Assembly: GCA_910578035.1 (NCBI GenBank)
Contig: CAJTOB010000009.1
Location: forward strand, 4,313-68,312
DNA length: 64,000 nt
Direction of reading: 5' to 3'
Source: an uncultured Muribaculaceae bacterium
GTDB taxonomy: Bacteria; Bacteroidota; Bacteroidia; Bacteroidales; Muribaculaceae
Under the pieces are notes generated by a model. That model was not told the origin of the DNA. It did no database searches and saw nothing but the letters and a program-made list of their open reading frames with translations. Shown here one piece after another: positions 45,530 through 55,796 of this stretch (its first letter is position 1; every line of letters begins with the position of its first letter). The position numbers were made by a program, and so were the translations under genes.

Positions 45530-47548
45530 ATGCGATTTTTCCGATTATTCACATATATTCTTGCCGGTTTAATAGGTACGTTTGCTTCTTCGGCTCAGAT
45601 AAACACCGACCAGGTGATACGCATAGGGCAGAATGCCCTCTATTTCGAGGACTATATGCTCTCTATCCAGTATTTCAATCAGGCAATCCAGGCAAAGCCC
45701 TACCTTGCGCAGCCATATTTCCTCCGCGCCATTGCCAAGCTTAATCTCGAAGACTATAACGGAGCAGAGGAAGATGCGACAAAAGCAATAGAAATCAACC
45801 CGTTTCTTACAGACGCATGGGAAGTGCGAGGCGTTGCCCGCCAGAATCTCGGCAAAAACAGGCTCGCGATAGAAGACTATACTCAGGCTCTCGAGTATAT
45901 TCCGCGCAACAGGCAGCTTATGTTCAATCGCGCGCTTGCATATCAGGATATTAAGGAAACAGACCGAGCCGCAGAGGCTTTTGACGAGGTGCTGAATTAC
46001 TATCCCGGTTTTGACAATGCCTACCTCGGCCGTGCGCGTCTTCTGATGGAGCGCAATGATACGGTGGCAGCACTTGCAGACATAGACAAGGCTCTTAGCA
46101 TCAATAAAAACGCTCTGAACGCCTATATCATGCGCGCCGATATCGCCATCAATTCGCACCGCGACTATCAGGCCGCTCTCGACGATATCGACAATGCTAT
46201 CCGCCTCCAGCCTCAGATGGCCGGGCTATATATCAACCGTGCGTTTCTGAGATATAATCTTGACTCATACCAAGGGGCCATGGCAGACTATGATTTCGCC
46301 CTTACGCTCGAGCCTCTCAATATTACAGCGCTTTTCAACCGAGGCCTGTTGCTTGCCGAGGTAAACGACAACGACCGTGCCCTCAACGATTTTAACCGTG
46401 TGCTCGAACTTGACCCCGACAACTACCGTGCGCTCTATAACAGGGCCATGATATATCGCGCAAAGGGCAATACCGAGAGTGCCATCGCCGATATAAGCCG
46501 CGTGGCCGAGCGTTTCCCTGATTTCCCGGGTGCTATCTATATGCGTGCCGAGCTTTATCGCGAGCGAGGTCAGCTTGCCCGCGCCGAGGCCGACTACAAG
46601 CGAGCAAAGGCCGTAGCCAAAGCCTTGAAACCGGTGTCGGCAGATGATGCGGCTCCGGCCGAGAATCAGGCGCAGCCGGCCGATGACATGCAGATGCCCG
46701 AAGAACTTGCCGCCAAGCGTTTTGCAACACTTCTCACTGTAGACGACAATGCATCTATCGAGGAGGAATATAACAACAGCGCTATCCGTGGCCGTGTTCA
46801 GGACCGCCGTCTTAATATCGAGATAGAGCCGATGATGTTGCTTTCGTTCTACTCGTCGCCGACAGAACTTCGCCGCAATACATATTATATACGTGAGGTC
46901 GACGACCTGAACGCGACGCGCCAGCTGCGTTTCGTCCTTGTGGTGACAAACGATGTGCCTTCGATTGATGAGAATATGGCAGGGCGCCATTTTCAGAGCA
47001 TAGATTACTATAATTCGCATCTGTCCACACACCAGCCGCGGCCAATTGACTATATCGGCCGGGCACTCGACTTCATTACCGTGCGCGACTATATAAATGC
47101 TGAAAAAGACATAGACCGCGCAATAGCCATGGCTCCCGATCTTGCCATCGCATACCTTATTCGTGCGCAGGCCCGGTATGGTCGTCTTCAGCTCGAACGC
47201 GATGCCCCTCAGCCTGGCACCGATGCTATGACACGCGCTTCGCTCAACCGCAAGCGACTTGCCGACATAGATGCCGACTTCGACGAGGTAATCCGCCTTT
47301 CGCCCAACATGGCTGTGGCATACTTCAACAAGGGAAATATCCTTTTCGAACTCGAAGAATATGCCCTTGCCCGTGCGGCCTACGACAAGGCAATAGAGTT
47401 GAAGCCTGATTTCGGCGAAGCTTACTACAACCGTGGCTATATTCTTCTGAAATCAGGCCACCAGACCGAAGGAATAGCCGATTTAAGCAAGGCCGGAGAG
47501 CTCGGCATAATTCCGGCATACAACCTTATCAAGCGCCTCTCTCGCTAA
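45530..47548 (+). CDS. Exported tetratricopeptide-repeat protein
   Basis: A 672-residue protein with a signal peptide (ends FASSAQ) and about ten TPR units. They form one block at about 30-355 (for example LEDYNGAEEDATKAIEINP, NDRALNDFNRVLELDPDN) and a second block at about 510-665. The linker (about 360-500) has a Pro/Ala-rich part followed by a beta-rich domain (LNIEIEPMMLLSFYSS, TYYIREVDDLNATRQLRFVLVVTNDVPSID). TPRs mediate protein contacts, so a periplasmic scaffold role is likely, but the partner is unknown. It is monocistronic, with its own promoter, and ends at a strong hairpin facing sprA. Confidence 0.85.
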   Translation: MRFFRLFTYILAGLIGTFASSAQINTDQVIRIGQNALYFEDYMLSIQYFNQAIQAKPYLAQPYFLRAIAKLNLEDYNGAEEDATKAIEINPFLTDAWEVRGVARQNLGKNRLAIEDYTQALEYIPRNRQLMFNRALAYQDIKETDRAAEAFDEVLNYYPGFDNAYLGRARLLMERNDTVAALADIDKALSINKNALNAYIMRADIAINSHRDYQAALDDIDNAIRLQPQMAGLYINRAFLRYNLDSYQGAMADYDFALTLEPLNITALFNRGLLLAEVNDNDRALNDFNRVLELDPDNYRALYNRAMIYRAKGNTESAIADISRVAERFPDFPGAIYMRAELYRERGQLARAEADYKRAKAVAKALKPVSADDAAPAENQAQPADDMQMPEELAAKRFATLLTVDDNASIEEEYNNSAIRGRVQDRRLNIEIEPMMLLSFYSSPTELRRNTYYIREVDDLNATRQLRFVLVVTNDVPSIDENMAGRHFQSIDYYNSHLSTHQPRPIDYIGRALDFITVRDYINAEKDIDRAIAMAPDLAIAYLIRAQARYGRLQLERDAPQPGTDAMTRASLNRKRLADIDADFDEVIRLSPNMAVAYFNKGNILFELEEYALARAAYDKAIELKPDFGEAYYNRGYILLKSGHQTEGIADLSKAGELGIIPAYNLIKRLSR

Positions 47549-47575
47549 TAGCTGGAAGTAGGGGAATATTGTATT

Positions 47576-47610
47576 CAGCCGCTGGCGCGCATTAGGTGCG
47601 CCAGCGGCTG
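47576..47610. terminator. Two-way terminator between the TPR gene and sprA
   Basis: A perfect 13-pair stem (CAGCCGCTGGCGC with GCGCCAGCGGCTG) and a 9-nt loop lie between the convergent stops. Confidence 0.75.
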
Positions 47611-47666
47611 CTTTATAGAGGGTGTCTCCAATAATAATCTGATTACGACATGGCAATCTGTATTCG

Positions 47667-50600
47667 TCAGCGTGCGAGGGAGAGGTTCAGACTTATGCCA
47701 TACGATGAGTTTGTGGTCGGATATGAACTTGTGGTTACGATAGGGCTGTTGACCTGATGGTCGAAGTAGGCTGATACGGTCAGTCGCTTCGAAAGAATGT
47801 AAGAGGCAGTGAAGTTGATGCCTATTGTATTGCTTCCGCTTGTAGGCTGAGTGTAGTTGCCTTCTATACGGCGAATGAGTGCCTGATTGTGCTGGAATGT
47901 GCACTCGGCATTGAGGGTAAGGTCGTTGCTTACGCCAGTGCCGGAGCCTTTCATTTTCAGTACGGTATTGAAGCCTACTATCTTATATCCTGCGCCGATA
48001 CGGATTGCTCGCTGGGTGGCTTCGACGAGCTGCCCTGCCGAGGAGTTGAGCGTGAGAGTGCGCTGGTCGCGGTATTCGGCATTGAACTGTAGGTCGTTCT
48101 TAAGAGTGGCATTGACGCCGAAGAGCGGTGCGAAACGTTCGGTGATGGCTACCGACGAGATATTGTATGGCGATGATGGTATCGGCTCACCGGTGAGCTC
48201 GTCGAGAGTGTATCCAAGATTATCGTTGCCGTCTGCCGAAGCCCAGTTGAGATATGATGTATATGAGCCGACAGAGTAGGTGCACTGATAGGCGTGGTTG
48301 ATGGTGAATGTCTTGAAAATGTTGCGCATGTTGCCCAGGTTTATGAAACCGTCGTAGGTAATGCGCCAGTTAGGAAGCACTGCCGAGAACGAAGGGAACG
48401 GATCGAGGCTTTCAGTGGCAGCGGAGCGGCCGGTATATGCCGCCAGAAATGCCGGAATGAGCACGTCGGACGACGTTTCGCTGATAGTGCCTATTTCCGG
48501 GCTGAATGGCTGCCCGGCTGCGATATTGTCGGCCATGAAGCCTCCGGTAGGGTAGCGGGTGCCTATATACTGAGCTTCGACGCGGCGGCGGATTTCGGGT
48601 ATGTTTTCAAGGAACTTGTCGAATGCCGCCGAGCGGTAGCCGTCGTCGGCACTGCTGCCTTTGAGAGCTGTGAGAATTGCGCAGTGTGTGCGTGTGTAGG
48701 AGCCGGAGAGCGATGTCGGCATACCGGCATACATGAACTGAATCTGCGAGTTGCGGTTGTCTGTGCGGTTGAATGTCAGCTGAACCTTGAAGCCTTTGAA
48801 TAGTTCGAGATTCACTTCCATGTTGAGTTCGTTTGTCTTGGCCCAGATTGCAGGTGAAGTCTGGCCGTCGTCGGTAATGAGCCAGCCTCTCGACAGAGCT
48901 TTGTCTATATATTTCTCGTCGGTGAAACCGAACGCGAAGTCGAGACCCGGCGACATCGGGCCCTGCGACATGGTCTGGCCGAATATATTGCCGATTTCGG
49001 GCCGGAAGAGCGGTAGGTTGAGCGAGTTTGTAGAGCGGTAGCGCACGGCGATGTTACGGGGCGAGGTCACCACACGGAGAGCATACTCGCTGATGTCGCG
49101 CCAGAGGCTTTTGTCTTCCTTTATTACTTCGACGATGGTGAATTTGATATTCTCCTTGCCTCTGTTGAGGACTTCGATACTGTTGTTGTCGATTACCTTT
49201 GATTTTATGACAAAGGGCTTTCCGTCGGTAGTGGTGGCCGACACTTTGATTTTGGCCGTGCGCAGATTGTGCTTTATAAGCAGGGTTGTGTCTTCCTTCA
49301 GCTTGTATGTGCGCTCGAATTTCTTGGCCTTGCGGGGTGTCTTGTTTGTCGGGCGAGTGTTTGCAAAGCGTTTTGTGACGTCGCGCAAGATTGGAATCTT
49401 GTTGTATAGGGTCTCGAAGTTTATGCGTCCGTCGGCTGTCCATGCGGCCTGGTTCGCAATAGAGTTGCCAACCTGTATGCCGTCGATTGTGGCGCCGCGG
49501 TCCCATCGGTAAGTGGCGTTGTAGCTTACATTGCCGGTGAGGTAGTCGAGGAATGCGATTTTCGAGAACGGTGCCTTGTACTGGCCTGTAAATGTCTGGT
49601 TATAGCTCCAGGGCGTGCCCATGGAGCGCAGGCTCTGCCATATGGTGTCTTTCCAGTCGCGGTATTTGTCGGGGAAAAGCTTTTTGTTGACGGCGCCGAT
49701 GGTCTCCTCTATGCGGGCTGATGTGTTTGAGTTAAACGACAGCGACAGCGTTTTTGTAATATTCCATGTCACGGCGAGCTGTCGGTCCCATAGCCAGTTT
49801 TTGCTCACCGAAACAGGAAGCTGGAACATGACGTCTGTTTCCGAACGCGTCTGCTGCTCGTAGTAGTAGCGTGTCATGTTGGTCATGAACGATATATTGG
49901 TCGGCAGCCACGACAGTTCCCAGTCTTTAAGGAACCGGACGTTTTTACTTTTGCCTTTCAGGTTTTTGAACGGCTTGAACGGCTTGAAATATGGCGAATA
50001 GTTGTATGCGAGCGAGCCTCGGTAGTCGTTGGTGTTTTCGTATTCTGTGGTTGGGTCGTTTTTCGACTGTTTGGTAAAGGAGAAATTAAATGTGAAGTTA
50101 GCCGGGTCCCACGGCATCGGCTTTGTGCTTCTCACGTCGAACTTCAGACCGGAGATAGAGAAATTCTGGACCGACGAGCGCTCGATGGCATAGGCGCTTA
50201 TCGAATCGCGCTCGGCCTTGTCGGTGCAGTCGTCGAGAGCGTCTTTCAAGAGTACATCCTGGTCGAGAGGATTGTATTTTGGCGAAGTACGCTCTTTGGT
50301 CATCGAATAGTAGACCGGAGCTTTCAGTTTGGCCTTTTCGGGCAGGAAGCGGCCCAGATCGGCCTGGACGGCGACGTTTATCTGAGAGTAGTCATCGAGA
50401 CGGCGTTCGTTGAGACTCTGGTCAACACTGCCGAATCCGGCCGATTCGTAGTGTGTGCCCAGATTGAGGGTGGCGACGTCGCTGACATTGAGAGTGGCGT
50501 TGGCTTTGGCGGCCCAGCCTCCGGATTCGTTGAAGTCTGTGACTTTTAACTCATTGACCCACACTGTGCCGTCTTTGGTAGTTGCCGAGTTATTGCGTAT

Positions 50601-53600
50601 GCCGACGAGCATGACGCGCACATCACTAAGCGACGGATTGCCCATCACGGCCGTGCGGTTGCGTTCGTTGGCCGGATCGCGGCCTGTGAAGAGCACGCCG
50701 TATCCTACGCCCTCTTCTTCGGCCCGTTTGGCGCGGTTTCGCTCCTTTTTGAGCTCTACGAGCGACTGAAGATTGAAGTTGAGGTAGTTGCTTGCAGGCC
50801 ATACTTCAGAACTGTTGGCATAGCTGTATGTGCCGGGAGGTGTCAGTTCGAGAGGCACTTCATATTCATAGTAGTTGTTCTTGACGTCTGTGCCAAGCCG
50901 CACGAAAACAGAAAGTTCGCCCGAACGCAATGCGGTCGCGTTGTCAATCAGCGCTTCGGCATGCACCCACATCTGCATGCGCTGGTAGTTGCGGAGGTCG
51001 AGCTGTGTATTGCGGTAGACTCCGCGGGCATCGCCGGCATTCAGTCCTGTAACTTTCAGCGACATAGACTGCTCGTTGAGCTGTGTAATCTGTGTCTGGC
51101 CCGGGTCGCTTATACGTGTCACGCCCGGCGGGAGAACGTAGTTCACGGGCTCGCGAGTGGAGTTTTCCTCGATATTAACCACCGATATGTCGAGCTGGCC
51201 CTGTGCCGGAGTGTCGCCGCGGGTGTTGAGGTTGAAGTCGTAAGGGCGCCATTCGCCGCGCACGAGTTCGAGAGTGGCGAATCTGAGGTGTGTCGTTTTC
51301 TTGAATCCAGTGAGGAACATTCGGGCGAAGCGTATGGTCGAAAAGTCGGAAATAGAACCAACCACACGCTCATAGTCGCTCAGAGGAATCTTGAACTGAT
51401 ACCATTCTACCATCTGTTTTTCGCCGTCGCGTGTCGGAACAACGGTGACACGCTTGTCGGTGATATAGTTGCGGCCAACTTCGAGGTCCTGCGGGCGAAT
51501 CGACACACGATACTGGAAGTAGCGCTCATATTCGTTGAGGGTGTTGTCCTGGTTTATGTCTTCGACATCGGGCACACTGCGGCTGCTCTGGTATAGCGGA
51601 TCGGCGGCGTCTTCGGGCGAAAGGGAGTTGCCTTCAACGCCGTTATAGCGCTTGTAGCGTTCGAGAATGGAGAGGCGCTGCTCGTCGTAGTCGTATCCGC
51701 GGTAGAAGTGATAGTTGTCGCCTGCAGGGTCGTTGAGCGGCGAGAATGGGTCGGCCTGCATGCGTTGCAGAGTTTCGGGCGATACTCGCCGCGATATGTT
51801 TTCGACATATTCGGAATACGACGGAAATCTGAATTCGTCGTCATTGGGTAGACCGTCGAGACCGACGTCCTGTGCCACGCGGGCACCGTTGTTATTGTCG
51901 AAAGAGTAGGTGAGCGAGTTCTGCTGCGATACACGGCCCCAGACTGTTTCGGTGAGATACTGGTCGTTTCCGTCGTAAGGAATGCCGTTTTCGTAGCTTT
52001 TAAGTCCGTCTTTGAGAATGTCTTCCGAAATTTCGCCAAAGTTCAGGTACAGGTCGCCGCCCTCATAATTGTCGGCTTCGGGGTCGAGGAAGGGGCTCAT
52101 GAGCCAGAACTGAACGTATTCGATGTTGCTTTGCTCGAAATTGGTATTGTCGAGTCGCCGCATGATGCCGCCCCATCTTTTTTCTGGATTTGTAAGATAT
52201 CCCTGGTCGTCAATGCCTGTATGGTCGAGGTTGTAGGGACCTCTTTCCGACGGGTAGAACGACAGATTGAGGGTCTGTATTGTCGAGGCCTCTCCATAGG
52301 TGTCGCGACCGGGGAATACTTCATTTACGCGAACTTCGCGCACATAGGGATTCGACAGTTGCTTAAGGTCGCTCTTGATATATCCAGGGCACATCGAAGA
52401 ATTGCGCTGTGTGAAGAGGCGGTCAATGTAATACCAGTTGAGGAGGGCACGGTTCTTGCCGTAGTTTACATTGTTGCTAAGTGCGGCTTCGGGGAAGAGG
52501 GCGTTTGTTCCTGATTCATAGGGCGTAGATGCGAGAAACCATGAGTAAGGCGAACGCAAGTCTATGCCGGTCTGTGTGGATTCGAAATCATCGATATAAG
52601 AGGAGCCTTTGTTGGAGCCGCTTTTCTGTGCATGAGGCATTATTTTGGCGGCTTCGGCCGTGAAACTCAGCCGCGACGGCTGTGTGGCGTTTACTGTCGG
52701 AATCTTGTTGATGAGGTTGGTGAGCCACATGAATTCTCCATTGTAAGCCATATTGACGCCGAACATGGAATTGTTTACAGTCTCGTCGCCTATATTAACC
52801 TTTTCGATGAGCGCTTTTTCTGAAAAGTGGAGAATCGTGGCACCAAAGTTTAAATTCTTGTTTAGCTGATATTGCAGGTCGAGTCCGAGCAGAGTCTTCC
52901 GCTGGGTCGAGAACATGCTTTGGTTTTCAAGAGTGACACTGATGTTCTGTCCTGAGTCGATAATGCTCTGGTTGGTAATCGTAACGATACCCATTGCATA
53001 GTCGACGGTATAGTCGGAATTTTCTGTAAGCTGGATGCCTCCGGCCATGACGATGACCGAGCCGCGAGGCACGTTCATGGCGTTCAGTCTTATCTGTGAG
53101 CCTGCCGAAGCCTGATATTCGCCTGAGAGGATAAATTTATTTTTGTCGGCATACTGTCGGGCAACAACGAGTGTTGAGTCGTAGAGTTCCTGATATACAT
53201 ATTGCTCGGCAACAGCCGGATTGCCGATAACTGAAGCAAGATGGGAGCCGAATGGCTCTACAACCGGAAATACAATCTTGCCGGTCGACGGATATATGGT
53301 ATATCCGTCTATGAAGTCGAAGAAGCCGTCGGGGTTGCTCTGCTCGTTGGAGTCGATACGGTCGAGATTCATGACCTGAAGCAGCGACTTGTTGTTCAGC
53401 CCCGCCACAGGCAGATAGTTTATCTGGATACCTGTCGTGTCCGACAGATATTTTATATTCATCTTGAAATTAGACTTTTGAATCTGGTATCCGCCAAGTG
53501 AATACACGTTTTTCATCATCAGATGCCACATCGGCAGCTTCGGTGAAGTGGTAGTGCTCTTGAGCATTTTCAGGAAAAGCGCCTGGTCGGTGGTGGTGAT

Positions 53601-55076
53601 GTCGCTTGAAAATTCGCCGACCTGATATACTTGTCCGTTATAGGTATATTCATAGGCGACGGCAAGCACTTCGTCGGCGTTCAGCGCTGTGCGCACCGAA
53701 ATGTATCCGAGAGTCGAGTTAAGGGTATATTCGCTTGAACTGAGTAGACGTGCGCTTTCCACTTTTTCGTAGTCGCTGCCACCTTCGATTCCATATGCAC
53801 CCAGAGGCTCCAGAACCTGAGTGACCTGATTGATGTTTCGGGCTCCGGCATAGTCCGTCTTTATGGTTGAAAGAAGATTGTTCGATGCATTTGCTGGGTT
53901 TGGCAAGGCTGCGTTGGTCTGCCAGTAGCTGTTTGCGAGCACTCTGCTTTCGCCAAGGTCTTGAAAGGCAACGAGGTTGCGGCTCTGGTCGAAACGCCCG
54001 TTTTTATTGGTAATCCATACTTCGATGCGGGTGATTTTTATGCCCGATGATACATAGGGGAGGTGAGCCGCGAATTTATCGTAATTGTCGCGGAAAAAGT
54101 GAGCGAGGAAATAATGGCGGTTCTGGTCGTACTGGTCGGCGTTGATTGTGAACTGTGTTGTCTGTGCGCCTCCTTTGGTGCTTACGGTCTTGGATTCGGA
54201 GTTCTGCTGCGAGATGAGTGCCGTTGCCGTGAGCTTTCCGAACTGTAGTTTTGATTTTATACCGAAAAGGGCGGTTCCACCTCGTATCAGCGATGAGCCG
54301 GTTGTCATGGATACATTGCCGGCCTCGATGCTTTTCACAATATCGTCTTCTTCACCTTCATAGGCAAGCTTGAGGTTTTTTGAATCGAAGTCGAAGGTCG
54401 CGTCGGTGTTGTATGTCATGTTGAAGCGCATACGGTTGCCGACACTCGCTGCTATAGTAGCTTGAATTTTTTGGTCGAAATCGAAGTATGTTTTGCGTCG
54501 TGCCGACAGCGATAGTGCCGGATTGTCTGTCTTGTTGCTTTTGATGCCCATCGACACCTGAACGGAGCCCTGTGTTTTGAGTGATACACCGCCCGGGCCG
54601 AAAATCTTTTCGAGGGGGCCGAGAGCGAAGTTCATATCCAGAATATTGAACGGCTCTTTTTCTTTGTCGGTTATAAGCCCCAGATTGCGCTCTCTGTAGA
54701 AGCGCTGCATGTTCAGGCGCAGTTGCCAGTTTTCATACTGCTGCTTGGTGAGCATGAACGGGGTGCCGATCTGGAGACCTCCGAGGTATGTGCGCACAAT
54801 ATAGTTGCCCGTAGCAGGGTCGAAATCGGCTGTAGTCGTGATGTTGGACGGCGTCGAGAGGTCATAGCCGAGTTCATCAGACATGAGATCTTCGTAGCTG
54901 CGCGGCACTGTCGGGCGCGTGCCGAAAGGCAGCTCCAGGCTGTCTGTCTGCTGAGTGGCCGGAAATGCAGCCGGGGCAGGGGCGCCGAATGCCGGTGGCA
55001 TTTCCTGGGCACATAAATCGGCTTGCGGTAACAATGCCAATATTATCAGTAATATATATGCAACGAATATGCGCAA
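47667..55076 (-). CDS. sprA: Cell surface protein SprA, type IX secretion translocon
   Basis: A 2469-residue outer-membrane protein, close to the roughly 2400 residues of characterised SprA (the 36-strand barrel of the type IX secretion system). It has a signal peptide (ends LCAQE), a Pro/Ala-rich start, SprA N-terminal repeats with FNMTYNTDATFDFDSKNLKLAYEGEEDDIVKSIEAGNVSM-type segments, and a long series of amphipathic strands to an aromatic C-terminus (YGISLNLSLAR). It would let substrates with a C-terminal sorting signal cross the outer membrane. The first codon is TTG, and no in-frame ATG gives a signal peptide. It lies 135 nt downstream of ruvA. No other T9SS gene is in the window. Confidence 0.95.
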   Translation of the reverse strand: MRIFVAYILLIILALLPQADLCAQEMPPAFGAPAPAAFPATQQTDSLELPFGTRPTVPRSYEDLMSDELGYDLSTPSNITTTADFDPATGNYIVRTYLGGLQIGTPFMLTKQQYENWQLRLNMQRFYRERNLGLITDKEKEPFNILDMNFALGPLEKIFGPGGVSLKTQGSVQVSMGIKSNKTDNPALSLSARRKTYFDFDQKIQATIAASVGNRMRFNMTYNTDATFDFDSKNLKLAYEGEEDDIVKSIEAGNVSMTTGSSLIRGGTALFGIKSKLQFGKLTATALISQQNSESKTVSTKGGAQTTQFTINADQYDQNRHYFLAHFFRDNYDKFAAHLPYVSSGIKITRIEVWITNKNGRFDQSRNLVAFQDLGESRVLANSYWQTNAALPNPANASNNLLSTIKTDYAGARNINQVTQVLEPLGAYGIEGGSDYEKVESARLLSSSEYTLNSTLGYISVRTALNADEVLAVAYEYTYNGQVYQVGEFSSDITTTDQALFLKMLKSTTTSPKLPMWHLMMKNVYSLGGYQIQKSNFKMNIKYLSDTTGIQINYLPVAGLNNKSLLQVMNLDRIDSNEQSNPDGFFDFIDGYTIYPSTGKIVFPVVEPFGSHLASVIGNPAVAEQYVYQELYDSTLVVARQYADKNKFILSGEYQASAGSQIRLNAMNVPRGSVIVMAGGIQLTENSDYTVDYAMGIVTITNQSIIDSGQNISVTLENQSMFSTQRKTLLGLDLQYQLNKNLNFGATILHFSEKALIEKVNIGDETVNNSMFGVNMAYNGEFMWLTNLINKIPTVNATQPSRLSFTAEAAKIMPHAQKSGSNKGSSYIDDFESTQTGIDLRSPYSWFLASTPYESGTNALFPEAALSNNVNYGKNRALLNWYYIDRLFTQRNSSMCPGYIKSDLKQLSNPYVREVRVNEVFPGRDTYGEASTIQTLNLSFYPSERGPYNLDHTGIDDQGYLTNPEKRWGGIMRRLDNTNFEQSNIEYVQFWLMSPFLDPEADNYEGGDLYLNFGEISEDILKDGLKSYENGIPYDGNDQYLTETVWGRVSQQNSLTYSFDNNNGARVAQDVGLDGLPNDDEFRFPSYSEYVENISRRVSPETLQRMQADPFSPLNDPAGDNYHFYRGYDYDEQRLSILERYKRYNGVEGNSLSPEDAADPLYQSSRSVPDVEDINQDNTLNEYERYFQYRVSIRPQDLEVGRNYITDKRVTVVPTRDGEKQMVEWYQFKIPLSDYERVVGSISDFSTIRFARMFLTGFKKTTHLRFATLELVRGEWRPYDFNLNTRGDTPAQGQLDISVVNIEENSTREPVNYVLPPGVTRISDPGQTQITQLNEQSMSLKVTGLNAGDARGVYRNTQLDLRNYQRMQMWVHAEALIDNATALRSGELSVFVRLGTDVKNNYYEYEVPLELTPPGTYSYANSSEVWPASNYLNFNLQSLVELKKERNRAKRAEEEGVGYGVLFTGRDPANERNRTAVMGNPSLSDVRVMLVGIRNNSATTKDGTVWVNELKVTDFNESGGWAAKANATLNVSDVATLNLGTHYESAGFGSVDQSLNERRLDDYSQINVAVQADLGRFLPEKAKLKAPVYYSMTKERTSPKYNPLDQDVLLKDALDDCTDKAERDSISAYAIERSSVQNFSISGLKFDVRSTKPMPWDPANFTFNFSFTKQSKNDPTTEYENTNDYRGSLAYNYSPYFKPFKPFKNLKGKSKNVRFLKDWELSWLPTNISFMTNMTRYYYEQQTRSETDVMFQLPVSVSKNWLWDRQLAVTWNITKTLSLSFNSNTSARIEETIGAVNKKLFPDKYRDWKDTIWQSLRSMGTPWSYNQTFTGQYKAPFSKIAFLDYLTGNVSYNATYRWDRGATIDGIQVGNSIANQAAWTADGRINFETLYNKIPILRDVTKRFANTRPTNKTPRKAKKFERTYKLKEDTTLLIKHNLRTAKIKVSATTTDGKPFVIKSKVIDNNSIEVLNRGKENIKFTIVEVIKEDKSLWRDISEYALRVVTSPRNIAVRYRSTNSLNLPLFRPEIGNIFGQTMSQGPMSPGLDFAFGFTDEKYIDKALSRGWLITDDGQTSPAIWAKTNELNMEVNLELFKGFKVQLTFNRTDNRNSQIQFMYAGMPTSLSGSYTRTHCAILTALKGSSADDGYRSAAFDKFLENIPEIRRRVEAQYIGTRYPTGGFMADNIAAGQPFSPEIGTISETSSDVLIPAFLAAYTGRSAATESLDPFPSFSAVLPNWRITYDGFINLGNMRNIFKTFTINHAYQCTYSVGSYTSYLNWASADGNDNLGYTLDELTGEPIPSSPYNISSVAITERFAPLFGVNATLKNDLQFNAEYRDQRTLTLNSSAGQLVEATQRAIRIGAGYKIVGFNTVLKMKGSGTGVSNDLTLNAECTFQHNQALIRRIEGNYTQPTSGSNTIGINFTASYILSKRLTVSAYFDHQVNSPIVTTSSYPTTNSSYGISLNLSLAR

Positions 55077-55093
55077 TGTTCGGTTTAATACAT

Positions 55094-55115
55094 GCGTCCG
55101 GGATAGTCCGGATGC
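55094..55115. repeat. Hairpin upstream of sprA (proximal)
   Basis: GCGTCCGG pairs with CCGGATGC (one G-U) around GATAGT. It lies 18 nt before the sprA start. Confidence 0.4.
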
Positions 55116-55144
55116 TACGGTTGATAAGTTAATGAACGATTACT

Positions 55145-55161
55145 GCTCAAAGGATTTGAGC
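55145..55161. repeat. Hairpin upstream of sprA (distal)
   Basis: A perfect inverted repeat GCTCAAAGGATTTGAGC in the ruvA-sprA gap, without a T-run. It could be an operator or a weak terminator. Confidence 0.4.
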
Positions 55162-55211
55162 GATAACCGTTGTACTTTAACTGTCAGACATTCACAAGAT
55201 GTGGAGTCTGG

Positions 55212-55796
55212 CTACATCATAGTCAGAGCTTTCTTGATGGCTGTCTCGACCTTGAGTTGCGGGTCGGCGTCGAAAAGCTGGCGGAGAACTTTTTCGCTTG
55301 CTTTTCGGTCGAAGCCGAGCATGGTGAGTGCTGCCAGGGCCTCCTCGTAGGCCGGAGAAACACTATGACTGCTTATATTTAACGTAGCATCTGCCAGTTT
55401 TATTTTATCGCGGAGGTCTACGATGATTCTTTCGGCTGTTTTGGCGCCTATGCCTTTGACGGCCTTGAGCCGGCGAGCATCACCCGAAGATATGACAGCG
55501 GCAAGTTCTTCGCCCGGTAGCGACGACAGCAGGATAAGAGCCGTCGCGGCGCCTACCCCGGAAACGCCTATCAGATAGCGAAAAAGTTCGCGTTCGCGCT
55601 CTTCGGTGAAACCGTATAATGTCCATGCGTCTTCGCGTATCACCTCATGGACCATCACTTTGGCGCTTTCCTTACCGTTAAGGGCGTCGTATGACTGGAG
55701 GCTGATGTTCAGAAGATATGCAATACCGCCGGAGGTCTCTATGGTGACCGAAGCGGGGGTTAGTGCGGCTATCTGGCCGCGGATATATTCAATCAT
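55212..55796 (-). CDS. ruvA: Holliday junction branch migration protein RuvA
   Basis: A 194-residue RuvA: an OB-fold N-terminal domain (MIEYIRGQIAALTPASVTIE), two helix-hairpin-helix motifs (ISGVG-like VSGVGAATALILLSSL and VKGIGAKTAERIIVDLRDK), a flexible linker, and a C-terminal domain III (ALAALTMLGFDRKASEKVL) that contacts RuvB. It binds Holliday junctions during recombination repair. It overlaps the glycerate kinase gene by ATGA. ruvA lies next to sprA in other Bacteroidota that I know of. RuvB is not in the window. Confidence 0.95.
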   Translation of the reverse strand: MIEYIRGQIAALTPASVTIETSGGIAYLLNISLQSYDALNGKESAKVMVHEVIREDAWTLYGFTEERERELFRYLIGVSGVGAATALILLSSLPGEELAAVISSGDARRLKAVKGIGAKTAERIIVDLRDKIKLADATLNISSHSVSPAYEEALAALTMLGFDRKASEKVLRQLFDADPQLKVETAIKKALTMM

